A DNA stretch of 64,000 nucleotides from RGIG3159 sp034927685 (GTDB lineage Bacteria; Bacillota; Clostridia; Oscillospirales; Oscillospiraceae): the NCBI GenBank assembly GCA_034927685.1, contig JAYFPO010000031.1, forward strand, positions 74,451-138,450, read 5' to 3'. The notes beneath the pieces were generated by a model, which saw only the letters and a list, made by a program, of their open reading frames with translations, searched no databases and had not been told where the DNA came from. The translations under genes and the position numbers were made by a program. Shown here piece by piece: positions 8,430 through 16,528 of the stretch (position 1 is its first letter; each line of letters starts with the position of its first letter).

Positions 8430-9125
8430 GTGGATAGAATACTTGCATGGTTTGCACAATTGAATTTTTCCTCGCTGCTGGACGGGCTCGCGGTGATCGT
8501 GGCGGCCGTGCTTTCCATCACGGTCCACGAGACCTGTCATGGCCTTGTCGCCTGGTGGCTCGGAGACCCGACGGCAAAGAATGCCGGGCGGCTGACGCTG
8601 AATCCCCTGAAGCATATCGATCTCGTGGGGCTCGTGCTGCTGGCTGTGGTCAAGTTCGGCTGGGCCAAGCCGGTGCCCATCGACATGCGGAATTTCAAGA
8701 ATCCAAAGGCCGGTATGGCCGTAACGGCACTGGCAGGCCCGGTTTCCAACGTGCTGCTGGCTTACGCCGCGCTGCTTGTGCGCAGTGTGCTGGTATTCTT
8801 TGCCGCGCGGAACAGCGCGTCCGCGCCGTTGTCCTTTTTCATCGATCTGACGGCCTATCTAGCCGTGATCAGTGCCGGCCTGGCGGTATTCAACCTGTTT
8901 CCCGTGCCGCCGCTGGACGGCTCAAAGGTGCTCTTTGCCTTTCTGCCCCAGCGGGCCTACCGTGTGCTGATGCGCTATGAGCGGTACGGGATGCTGGTCA
9001 TGATGGCGCTGCTGCTGACCGGCGTACTGGACACACCGCTCCTCTTCCTGCGAAACGGCCTGCTGAGCGGGCTGCAGCAGCTCTCGGCGTTTCCTTTTGA
9101 CTTACTTGTGAAGTTGTACGGCTGA
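8430..9125 (+). CDS. Site-2 protease family (M50) membrane metalloprotease
   Basis: 231 residues starting at GTG with GGAGG six bases upstream. The zinc motif HETCH (residues about 35-39, HExxH) lies in the first membrane region, and the third ligand motif NLFPVPPLDGSK lies near residue 158. It has four to five membrane spans. The protein matches the short S2P-like group (YwhC/YdiL type) found beside scpA in many Firmicutes. It probably cleaves membrane-embedded substrates; the substrate is unknown. It ends 8 bases before scpA, so it is likely in the same operon. Confidence 0.88.
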   Translation: MDRILAWFAQLNFSSLLDGLAVIVAAVLSITVHETCHGLVAWWLGDPTAKNAGRLTLNPLKHIDLVGLVLLAVVKFGWAKPVPIDMRNFKNPKAGMAVTALAGPVSNVLLAYAALLVRSVLVFFAARNSASAPLSFFIDLTAYLAVISAGLAVFNLFPVPPLDGSKVLFAFLPQRAYRVLMRYERYGMLVMMALLLTGVLDTPLLFLRNGLLSGLQQLSAFPFDLLVKLYG

Positions 9126-9132
9126 GGGAGTC

Positions 9133-9939
9133 ATGATGGAAGAGCCGCGGTACCATCTGGAGGGCGTGGTGCGGTCCAAAGCGGAGACGTTGGAGGATTT
9201 CAACGGCTCGTTGGATGTGATCCTGCTGCTCCTGAGCAAGAATAAAATTGAAATCCAGGACATCTCCATTTCCTCCATCCTGGAGCAGTATCTCGCGTAC
9301 CTCGACGAGCGGGAGCGGCTGGACATGGAGATTGCCAGCGAGTTTATCGCCATGGCCTCCTATCTGATGCTCATTAAGACCAAGATGCTCCTGTCGATTT
9401 CCGAGCAACAGGAGGCCATGTCGGAGATGGAGCTGCTGATCCGCTCCCTGGAGGAGCGGCAGCGGAAGGAGGCCCGGGACCAGATCGGCTTTGCCGTTTC
9501 GTTTCTGGCGGGACGGAATGAGCTTGGCGTCTGCTGCCTGCCGAAGCAGCCGGAACCGGTGAAGCGGGATCAGACCTACCGCTACCAGCACGACCGTCAG
9601 GACCTGCTGGACGCGCTTACCCTGCTGGCCGAGCGGTCGGAGCGGCTTCTGCCGCCGCCGGTCTCCAGCTTCCAGGGCATTGTAGGCGCGGAGCCCTACC
9701 CTGTGACGAAAAAGGCCGCGGAAATTCTGAAGCGGCTGCTGCTCGGCGGCGTTACCCGGCTTCGCCAGCTCTTTCAAGGCAACCGCAGCCGTTCTGAGGT
9801 GGTGGCGACGTTTCTGGCGCTCCTGGAGCTTTGCCGTCAGAGCTCCATTGCGCTGGAGGACGGCGCGGGAGACGAGCAGTCCGTCAGCTTTCTGAAGCTG
9901 CCGGAGGAAAAGGAAGAAGTGCCGGAGGAGGTGGAGTGA
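9133..9939 (+). CDS. scpA: Segregation and condensation protein A
   Basis: 268 residues with the ScpA kleisin pattern: the N-terminal YHLEGVVRSKAETLEDFNGSLDVILLLLSKNKIEIQDISI, the region ASYLMLIKTKMLL (about residues 73-85), and a C-terminal winged-helix part. ScpA bridges the SMC heads and, with ScpB, forms the bacterial condensin that organises sister chromosomes. The stop overlaps the scpB start (TGATG), the usual tight coupling of the pair. An alternative ATG lies one codon downstream. Confidence 0.95.
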   Translation: MMEEPRYHLEGVVRSKAETLEDFNGSLDVILLLLSKNKIEIQDISISSILEQYLAYLDERERLDMEIASEFIAMASYLMLIKTKMLLSISEQQEAMSEMELLIRSLEERQRKEARDQIGFAVSFLAGRNELGVCCLPKQPEPVKRDQTYRYQHDRQDLLDALTLLAERSERLLPPPVSSFQGIVGAEPYPVTKKAAEILKRLLLGGVTRLRQLFQGNRSRSEVVATFLALLELCRQSSIALEDGAGDEQSVSFLKLPEEKEEVPEEVE

Positions 9940-10538
9940 TGGAACAAAGCGAGCTGGAACGGATTCTCGAGGCGATCCTTTTCGCGGCGGGCGAGCCGGT
10001 GGGTGCGGACCGTGTCGCGCTGGCTGCCCAGTGCGGCGAGGACGAGGTCCATGGGGCCGCCCGGAGCCTGATGGACAGGCTCTCCTTTGAGCGCCGCGGC
10101 GTCCGGGTGCTGCGGCTGGAAAACACCTATCAGATGTGCTCCGCCGCGGAGATGATCTCCTATATCACCGCGGCGCTGGAAACCAGAAAGCCGCCGAAGC
10201 TGTCGGCCTCCCAACTGGAGACGCTGACCATCGTGGCCTATTATCAGCCGGCTACCCGGGCCTATGTGGAGCAGATTCGCGGCGTGGACAGCGCCTATAC
10301 GGCAAACGCGCTGCTCAGCAAGAAGCTGATTGAGGAGTGCGGCCGCCTGAATGTGCCGGGCCGCCCGATCCAGTACAGGACCACCCCGGACTTCCTGCGG
10401 ACCTTTGGCCTGACCTCACTCGCCGAGCTCCCGGAGATCAACAAAATGCAGTTTGGCAAGACGCAGACGCCGGACGAGCCGCCGCGGGGAGAGGAGCAGA
10501 TCGCCATGGACGAGCTGCCGCGGGAGGAAGCGCCATGA
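9939..10538 (+). CDS. scpB: Segregation and condensation protein B
   Basis: 199 residues with two winged-helix domains: LERILEAILFAAGEPV at the start, and PKLSASQLETLTIVAYYQPATRAYVEQIRGVDS in the middle. This is the classical ScpB signature. ScpB dimers bind ScpA and regulate the SMC complex. The start codon shares a base with the scpA stop, and the ATGA at the end overlaps the next gene. The C-terminal tail after about residue 165 is acidic and variable, as usual for the family. Confidence 0.95.
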   Translation: MEQSELERILEAILFAAGEPVGADRVALAAQCGEDEVHGAARSLMDRLSFERRGVRVLRLENTYQMCSAAEMISYITAALETRKPPKLSASQLETLTIVAYYQPATRAYVEQIRGVDSAYTANALLSKKLIEECGRLNVPGRPIQYRTTPDFLRTFGLTSLAELPEINKMQFGKTQTPDEPPRGEEQIAMDELPREEAP

Positions 10539-11188
10539 CGGCCCTCTATGTGATCCTCATCGTGCTGGCGGTGCTGGTACTGCTCAGTTTTCTGCCGCTG
10601 GGCGCGCACATTCTGTATGACGAGCAGGGCGTGCTTGTCTGGGCGGTGGCCGGCCTCGTGCAGGTGCGAGTCTACCCGCCTAAGCCAAAGACGGAGGAAG
10701 CGGTCGCCAAAGCGGAAAAGAAAAAGCAAAAAAAGGAAGAAAAAAAGGCGGGAAAAGCGAAAAAGAATCTGGAAAAGAAGATAAAAAAGGAAAAGCCAAA
10801 AAAATCGACGGGCGCGCTGCTGCGGGAATTTCTTCCGCTGGTCAAGGTGGGCATTCGGGCGCTGGGCGACCTTCGAGGGGTGTTCACCGTGCAGAAGCTG
10901 ACGGTTCGCGTGACCTACGGCGGCGGGGACGCCGCGGCCGTGGCCATGAACTATGGCATCGCCTGGAGCGTTGTCAGCGCGGCCATGGCACTTTTGACCG
11001 GTACCTTTCGGATTAAAGAACAGGACGTGCAGGCAGAGCTGGACTATAACTGCCGGGAGGTGCGCGTGACGGCGGACGCCTGCGTCACTGTGACACTGGC
11101 GCGGATTCTTGGCTTTGCGGTGCATTATGGGCTGGAGGCCCTGCGCGTCTGGAAAACACAAAAAAGAAAAGGCGGCGTAACGAAATGA
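10535..11188 (+). CDS. DUF2953 domain protein
   Basis: 217 residues from the ATG that overlaps the scpB stop (ATGA). An N-terminal membrane span (about residues 4-22) is followed by a strongly basic Lys/Glu stretch (about 50-90, with many consecutive lysines) likely to form a charged coil, then the DUF2953 region with LTVRVTYGGGDAAAVAMNYGIAW and a C-terminal amphipathic part. DUF2953 genes commonly precede ytfJ in spore formers. Function is unknown; a sporulation link is inferred from the neighbour. Confidence 0.8.
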   Translation: MTALYVILIVLAVLVLLSFLPLGAHILYDEQGVLVWAVAGLVQVRVYPPKPKTEEAVAKAEKKKQKKEEKKAGKAKKNLEKKIKKEKPKKSTGALLREFLPLVKVGIRALGDLRGVFTVQKLTVRVTYGGGDAAAVAMNYGIAWSVVSAAMALLTGTFRIKEQDVQAELDYNCREVRVTADACVTVTLARILGFAVHYGLEALRVWKTQKRKGGVTK

Positions 11189-11571
11189 ATCATCCTCTCT
11201 CTGATATGATCGGTGCAACCATGGAAAAGCTGCAGACACTGGTGGACACCAACACGGTGATCGGCGACCCGGTGGTGACCGCGGACGGCACCACGGTCAT
11301 TCCCGTGGTAAAGGTCAACTACGGAATTGCGGGCGGCGGTTCCGACTTCACGACGAAATCCCAGAAGGCCGAGGCTGCGAATCCGTTCGGCGGCGGCGCA
11401 GGCGCGGCGGTCACGGTCACGCCGATTGCGTTTTTGATTATCCGGGACGGCATCACGCGCATGGTGCCGGTGACGGAGCCCGTAAGCACGACGATGGATC
11501 GCCTGATTGAAAAGGTTCCGGAATTCGTCGACAAGATTATGGCTTTTTTGAACGAGAGAAAAGCCAACTGA
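11185..11571 (+). CDS. ytfJ: GerW/YtfJ family sporulation protein
   Basis: 128 residues with the YtfJ pattern: an N-terminal helix, VVTADGTTVIPVVKVNYGIAGGGSDF, a Gly-rich turn (NPFGGGAGAAV), then VTPIAFLIIRDG and a C-terminal amphipathic helix. In Bacillus the protein is made in the forespore and affects germination. The ATG overlaps the DUF2953 stop (ATGA), so both are translated from one message. Confidence 0.93.
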   Translation: MNHPLSDMIGATMEKLQTLVDTNTVIGDPVVTADGTTVIPVVKVNYGIAGGGSDFTTKSQKAEAANPFGGGAGAAVTVTPIAFLIIRDGITRMVPVTEPVSTTMDRLIEKVPEFVDKIMAFLNERKAN

Positions 11572-11625
11572 TCCTCGGATGAATATTTCAAAACCGACAG
11601 GCAATACTGAAGTCGGTGATGAAAA

Positions 11626-12723
11626 ATGTTGAAACGGGGAATGCGGGCGGCAGCGGCCACGGTTGCAGCCGCCCTTTTACTGGCCTCCTGTGCGCTGGCT
11701 GCGCCGGAGGTCTCGGCGGTCCATGCCGTCCTGCTGGACGCGGATTCGGGTCGGGTACTCTATGAGAAGAACGCGGAGGAGCGGGCGCTGATCGCCAGCA
11801 CCACCAAGATCATGACCGCACTGCTGGTTTGCGAGCAATGCAATCTGGCGGACCGCGTCAGAATTCCAAAGGCGGCGGTCGGCATCGAGGGCTCCTCCAT
11901 CTACCTGCGGGAGGGCGAAATTCTGACGGTGCAGGACTTGCTCTATGGCATGATGCTGCATTCCGGCAACGACGCGGCGATGGCGCTGGCCATCTACTGC
12001 GGCGGCACCGAGGGGGATTTCGTGGCCCTGATGAACGATAAGGCCGGACTGCTGGGGCTTAGTCAGACGCACTTTGCCAACCCGAACGGATTGGACAACG
12101 ACGGCAACTTTTCCACGGCGCTGGATCTTGCACGTCTGGCGGCGTATGCCATGAAAAATTCAGACTTTCGCTGTACGGTCTCCTGCAAGACCGTGACCAT
12201 CGGCAGCCGCAGCCTGCGGAACCACAACAAGCTGCTGTTCCGGTATGAAGGCGCCATCGGCGTCAAGACCGGCTACACCAAGGCGGCCGGGCGGATTCTG
12301 GTCAGCGCGGCGGAGCGCAGCGGCCGCCAGCTCATCGCCGTGACCATCAACGCCCCGGACGACTGGAATGACCACACGGCGCTGCTGGATTACGGCTTTT
12401 CCTGCTACCAGACGACGCACCTGGTGGAAAAAGGCCAGCACCTCGGCTCGGTTTCCGTGGTCGGCGGGACGGCGCAGACGGTCGGTATCGCGGCGGCGGA
12501 GAGCTTTTCCTTTCCCATGGCCGATACGGAGACCTGCTTTGTGGATTTTCAAGTTCCTGAATTCCTCTACGCGCCGGTGACGGCCGGGCAGGACGCGGGG
12601 ACCGCGTCCATCCGCGTCGGGGAGACCTCGGTAGGGACGATACCCCTGTATTTTGAAACGTCGGTTGCCCAAAGCGGCGCGAAAAAAAGTCTGTTTGGGC
12701 GGATTTTCGGAGGTTCGGATTGA
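11626..12723 (+). CDS. D-alanyl-D-alanine carboxypeptidase (S11, DacF/DacB type)
   Basis: 365 residues with an N-terminal signal peptide (basic start, hydrophobic AAAATVAAALLLASCALA, about residues 5-25; the Cys could be a lipobox but the context LLASC is only partial). Penicillin-binding motifs are present in order: STTK (about residue 52), SGN (about 111) and KTG (about 215). A C-terminal beta domain (about 265-345) matches PBP5_C. It trims the terminal D-Ala of peptidoglycan stem peptides; next to ytfJ it may act in spore cortex. The next gene starts inside its last codons. Confidence 0.9.
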   Translation: MLKRGMRAAAATVAAALLLASCALAAPEVSAVHAVLLDADSGRVLYEKNAEERALIASTTKIMTALLVCEQCNLADRVRIPKAAVGIEGSSIYLREGEILTVQDLLYGMMLHSGNDAAMALAIYCGGTEGDFVALMNDKAGLLGLSQTHFANPNGLDNDGNFSTALDLARLAAYAMKNSDFRCTVSCKTVTIGSRSLRNHNKLLFRYEGAIGVKTGYTKAAGRILVSAAERSGRQLIAVTINAPDDWNDHTALLDYGFSCYQTTHLVEKGQHLGSVSVVGGTAQTVGIAAAESFSFPMADTETCFVDFQVPEFLYAPVTAGQDAGTASIRVGETSVGTIPLYFETSVAQSGAKKSLFGRIFGGSD

Positions 12724-13430
12724 AAGAAAGGTTACAAAAGCTGCTGTCCGAGACGGGCGTGGCTTCCAGACGGGCGGCGGAGGAAATGATCCGCGCCGGA
12801 CGCGTCCGGGTCAACGGAAGTCCGGTACAGCTGGGCGATACGGCTGACCGATCGGAGGACCGCATCGAGGTGGACGGTGTGCCGCTGCCGGCGGAGCCGC
12901 AGAAGCTCTACCTGATGCTCTATAAGCCCCGGGGCTATGTGACGACGCTCTCGGACGAGCAGGGCCGGCGGACGGTGCGGGAGCTGGTGGAGGGCTGCGG
13001 CGCGCGGGTTTACCCCGTGGGGCGGCTGGATCTCAACTCGGAAGGGCTGTTGCTTCTGACCAACGACGGCGCACTGGCCAACCGGATGATGCACCCGCGG
13101 CACGAGATCAAAAAACGCTATGAGGTCGACGTCTCCGGCTACCGGGAGGGCGCCGACGCGCTGCTGCGGCGGCCCATCGAGCTGGACGGGCGACCGATTC
13201 TGCCGCCGGAGGTGCGCCTGCTGTGGCAGCGGGAGGACACGGCCAGGCTGGAGGTTACGATCCGGGAGGGACGAAACCGGCAGATCCGGCGGATGTGCGA
13301 GGCGGCCTCCCTGCGGGTGACTTGGCTGCGCCGCGTGGCGGAGGGACCCCTGCAGCTCGGCACGCTCAAGTCGGGAACATGGCGATATTTGACGGATGAG
13401 GAGCGTTCCATGCTCCTTCTCGAAGGTTAA
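12720..13430 (+). CDS. rluB: RsuA/RluB family rRNA pseudouridine synthase
   Basis: 236 residues from a TTG start that overlaps the dac stop. Residues 1-60 are an S4 RNA-binding domain (RLQKLLSETGVASRRAAEEMIRAGRVRVNG). The catalytic motif VGRLDLNSEGLLLLTNDG (about 100-117, catalytic Asp in GRLD) and REGRNRQIRRMCEA follow. It converts a specific uridine in 23S rRNA to pseudouridine. The scp-dac-rluB neighbourhood is conserved in Bacillus and Clostridia. RluB is the likeliest member but RluE/RluF-like specificity cannot be excluded. Confidence 0.9.
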   Translation: MKERLQKLLSETGVASRRAAEEMIRAGRVRVNGSPVQLGDTADRSEDRIEVDGVPLPAEPQKLYLMLYKPRGYVTTLSDEQGRRTVRELVEGCGARVYPVGRLDLNSEGLLLLTNDGALANRMMHPRHEIKKRYEVDVSGYREGADALLRRPIELDGRPILPPEVRLLWQREDTARLEVTIREGRNRQIRRMCEAASLRVTWLRRVAEGPLQLGTLKSGTWRYLTDEERSMLLLEG

Positions 13431-13453
13431 TTTGCATTTTTTTGCGTGGCTTC

Positions 13454-13504
13454 TTGCAAATAACGGAGAAAATGCGTATGATAGGCGTATCGGAAAACGA
13501 TACG
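13454..13504 (+). promoter_or_regulatory. Promoter with overlapping palindromic operator of the RpiR regulator
   Basis: TTGCAA (13454-13459), 17-base spacer and TATGAT (13477-13482) form a good sigma-A promoter. A perfect inverted repeat CGTATCG-GAAAA-CGATACG (13486-13504) covers the expected transcription start. Placement suggests autorepression by the RpiR-family protein encoded directly downstream. Confidence 0.7.
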
Positions 13505-13524
13505 ATTTGCAGGAGGCTGCTTTG

Positions 13525-14388
13525 ATGCATACTGATATTTTGGCGGCAATTCAGAACAGAATGGCGGATTTTTCCAAGGGCCAGAAGATGATTGCGAATT
13601 ACATACTGGAATATTACGACAAGGCGGCTTTCCTGACTGCCAGCAGGATGGGGAAAACCGTCGGCGTCAGCGAGTCCACCGTAGTACGTTTTGCGGTGGA
13701 GCTCGGCTACGACGGATACCCGGCCATGCAGAAGGCACTCCAGGAGATGATCCTGAACAAGCTGACCGCGGTGCAGCGGATTGAGGTGGCCAACGACCGA
13801 TTCGGCGATCAGAATATCCTTTCCATGGTGCTGCAGCAGGACATGGAGGAGATTCGCGAGACGCTCGAGGTTGTGGACCGGCAGGTGTTCGACGCCGCGG
13901 TGGACGCCATTTTGGCCGCGCGCCGGATCTACATTTTGGGCGTTCGCTCCTCGGCTACCATCGCGTTTTTTCTGCATTTTTACTTCAATTATATGTTTGA
14001 CAACGTTCTCATGGTCAACACGACCTCGCCAAGCGAGGTGTTTGAGCAGTTTGCCCGGGTAAAAAAGGACGACGTGGTCATTACCATCAGCTACCCGCGC
14101 TATTCCCGCAGCGCCGTGCAGGCGACGAAATTCTGCAAGGAATCCGGCGCAAAAATTGTTGCCATTACGGATAGCAGCCGGTCACCGGTCGCGGAGTATG
14201 CCGACTATCTGCTCCTGGCAAAGATGGACATGGTGTCCCTGGTGGACTCGCTGGTCGCGCCGCTCAGCCTGGTCAACGCGCTGATCGTCGCCATCGGCCG
14301 GAAGCGGGAAACGGAACTCGCCAGAACCTTCTCCAATCTGGAGCGGATCTGGGACGAATATGAGGTATACGAAAAGATTGACAACTGA
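13525..14388 (+). CDS. MurR/RpiR family transcriptional regulator (HTH-SIS)
   Basis: 287 residues from the ATG that follows AGGAGG at the right distance. The frame is open 129 bases further upstream, but that would read through the promoter. Residues 1-75 form the RpiR helix-turn-helix (SKGQKMIANYILEYYDKAAFLTASRMGKTVGVSESTVVRFAVELG); about 120-255 form a SIS sugar-phosphate-binding domain (IYILGVRSSATIAFFLHFY, ITISYPRYSRSAVQATKF). Such proteins sense phosphosugars. The downstream flavoprotein gene overlaps its end by 29 bases. The sensed ligand is unknown. Confidence 0.9.
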   Translation: MHTDILAAIQNRMADFSKGQKMIANYILEYYDKAAFLTASRMGKTVGVSESTVVRFAVELGYDGYPAMQKALQEMILNKLTAVQRIEVANDRFGDQNILSMVLQQDMEEIRETLEVVDRQVFDAAVDAILAARRIYILGVRSSATIAFFLHFYFNYMFDNVLMVNTTSPSEVFEQFARVKKDDVVITISYPRYSRSAVQATKFCKESGAKIVAITDSSRSPVAEYADYLLLAKMDMVSLVDSLVAPLSLVNALIVAIGRKRETELARTFSNLERIWDEYEVYEKIDN

Positions 14389-15610
14389 CGTGATTGTGGT
14401 AGGCGGCGGTGCGGCCGGCCTGTTTGCCGCCGGCGAGGCGGCGGAGGCCGGAAAGCGGGTCTTGCTGCTGGAAAAAAATGAGCGGCTCGGAAAGAAGCTC
14501 TATATCACCGGCAAGGGCCGCTGCAACGTGACGAATGACTGCACATCGGAAGAGGTGCTGCAAAACGTGCCGCGGGGCGGCAAATTTCTCTACAGCGCCA
14601 TCACCGCCTTCCCGCCCGCCAAAATGATGGCGCTGCTGGAACGGCTTGGCTGCCCGCTGAAAACGGAGCGCGGCAACCGGGTGTTCCCGGTCAGTGACCG
14701 CGCACAGAGCGTCATCGACGCGCTGCAGTCCCGCCTGCGGCGGGGCGGCGTCCGCGTGGAGCGCGCAAACGTAACGGCAATTCTGACGGAGGATGGGCGC
14801 GCGACCGGCGTACAGACGGACCTGGGCGCATTTGCCGCGCCCGGGGTTATCTTCTGCCCCGGCGGCTGCTCCTATCCTCTGACCGGTTCCGACGGGTCCG
14901 GCTACGCGCTTCTGCGGCAGCTCGGCCATACCATTGCGGAACCGGCCGGCTCGCTGGTGCCGTTGGAGGAGGAGGGAGACTGGTGCGCACAGATGCAGGG
15001 ACTTTCCCTGCGGAATGTGGGCGTCAAGCTGGTGAGTCAGAAGGGGAAACCGCTGTTTTCCGACTTCGGAGAGCTGCTCTTTACCCATTTTGGCCTGTCC
15101 GGCCCCACGATTCTCTCTGCCAGCGCCCACCGCCGGGTGGGTGAGATCTGCCGAATTGAGATCGACCTGAAGCCCGCATTAGACGAGCAAAAGCTGGATC
15201 AGCGGTTTTTGCGGGACTTTGAAAAATACCAGAACCGGACCTTTGAAAACGCACTGGGCGACCTGTTTCCGAGAACGATGATCCCCGTGATTGTGGCCCG
15301 CTCCGGGATCCCCGGCGAAACCAGGGTCAATTCCGTGACAAAAGAACAGCGCCGGGCGCTGTTGCTGCTGACCAAGCGTTTTACGGTGGAGATCCGCGGC
15401 CCAAGGCCCGTTGCGGAGGCCATCGTCACCTCCGGCGGCGTCAGGCTCTCGGAGGTCAACCCCAGGACCATGGAGTCCAAGCTGGTACAGGGCCTGTACC
15501 TGGCGGGAGAGATCCTGGACGCGGATGCCTACACCGGCGGTTTTAATCTGCAGATCGCCTGGGCAACCGCCTATGCGGCGGCCAGCGCGGTCGCCGGTTT
15601 GACCGAATAA
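14360..15610 (+). CDS. BaiN/HI0933-like FAD-dependent oxidoreductase
   Basis: 416 residues. A Rossmann FAD motif (VIVVGGGAAGLFAAGEAAEAG, residues about 11-31), the family motif KLYITGKGRCNVTN (about 47-60), SGPTILSASA in the middle, and the C-terminal GLYLAGEILDADAYTGGFNLQIAWATAYAA match the HI0933/YhiN family. BaiN members have been linked to bile-acid reduction, but most copies are of unknown substrate. The ORF starts inside the regulator gene's last 29 bases, so translation is coupled. Genes of this family often precede cmk in Clostridia. Confidence 0.87.
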   Translation: MRYTKRLTTDVIVVGGGAAGLFAAGEAAEAGKRVLLLEKNERLGKKLYITGKGRCNVTNDCTSEEVLQNVPRGGKFLYSAITAFPPAKMMALLERLGCPLKTERGNRVFPVSDRAQSVIDALQSRLRRGGVRVERANVTAILTEDGRATGVQTDLGAFAAPGVIFCPGGCSYPLTGSDGSGYALLRQLGHTIAEPAGSLVPLEEEGDWCAQMQGLSLRNVGVKLVSQKGKPLFSDFGELLFTHFGLSGPTILSASAHRRVGEICRIEIDLKPALDEQKLDQRFLRDFEKYQNRTFENALGDLFPRTMIPVIVARSGIPGETRVNSVTKEQRRALLLLTKRFTVEIRGPRPVAEAIVTSGGVRLSEVNPRTMESKLVQGLYLAGEILDADAYTGGFNLQIAWATAYAAASAVAGLTE

Positions 15611-15627
15611 AGAAAGAGGTTTATTCC

Positions 15628-16311
15628 ATGAAAGAGCACTATTCCATTGCCATAGACGGACCCTCCGGCGCGGGGAAGAGCACCATGGCCCAGGCGGTCG
15701 CCGCCGCCCTCGGCTGCGTCTATCTCGATACCGGCGCCATTTACCGGACCGTGGCATGTCATATGGCCCTGATGGGCATCAGCCCAAGGGATGGGGACGG
15801 CGTCCGCCGTCTCCTGGACGATGTGAACATCGAAATTCGCTTTCCGGGCGACGGCGTGCAGCACATGATCCTGAACGGCCGCGATATGACCGGCGAGCTG
15901 CGCACGCCGGAGATTTCCAGGAAGGCGTCCCTGGTATCGGCGCAGCCCACGGTGCGCGCCTACCTGCTGGAGGTGCAGCGCGATATCGCGAAACAGCACA
16001 GCGTCATTATGGACGGGCGGGATATCGGCACGGTGGTGCTGCCGGACGCCGATGTGAAGATTTTCCTGACCGCTTCGCCGGAGATCCGGGCAAGACGGCG
16101 CTTTTTGGAGCTCCGGGAAAAGGGCCATAAGAAAGAGACCTACGACCATGTGCTCGAAGAAATGAAGCAGCGGGATCTGCAGGACTCCACCAGGGAGATT
16201 GCGCCCCTCCGTCCCGCCGACGACGCGGTGATAATCGACACATCCGACTGCGGCGTGGAAGAGAGCATCCGGCGGATTCTCGCCGTGATTCGGGAGAAGC
16301 TGGGGCAGTAA
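15628..16311 (+). CDS. cmk: Cytidylate kinase
   Basis: 227 residues with the P-loop (IDGPSGAGKST, about residues 8-18), the CMP-binding segment (YLDTGAIYR, about 32-40), and GRDIGTVVLPDADVKIFLTAS (about 130-150). It phosphorylates CMP and dCMP with ATP. It ends 217 bases before ispH-S1; the family is frequently followed by ribosomal S1 genes, which fits. A ribosome site AAAGAGG precedes the ATG. Confidence 0.95.
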   Translation: MKEHYSIAIDGPSGAGKSTMAQAVAAALGCVYLDTGAIYRTVACHMALMGISPRDGDGVRRLLDDVNIEIRFPGDGVQHMILNGRDMTGELRTPEISRKASLVSAQPTVRAYLLEVQRDIAKQHSVIMDGRDIGTVVLPDADVKIFLTASPEIRARRRFLELREKGHKKETYDHVLEEMKQRDLQDSTREIAPLRPADDAVIIDTSDCGVEESIRRILAVIREKLGQ

Positions 16312-16528
16312 TACTTCTTTTCGGCTGCGCCGCGATCGGTTTTGCGCTTTTTGAAGCACAAAACCTGTCTCATAGGAATTCAACGGGTGTTGTGCGATAA
16401 AAAAAGGATTCAAACTTTAAATGGAGTTTGCCTAAGCCCCATGGCCCGACTTTCGCGGCGACAGTAGGACCCCGGGAGGGAAGAAAAGCGGTACGGATGG
16501 AACAGATTTTCAGAATGGGAGAACCGGT

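Noticed and set aside
13396..13524. N-terminal extension of the RpiR regulator
   Set aside because: The extra 43 codons would cover the promoter and operator; the internal ATG has a perfect AGGAGG.
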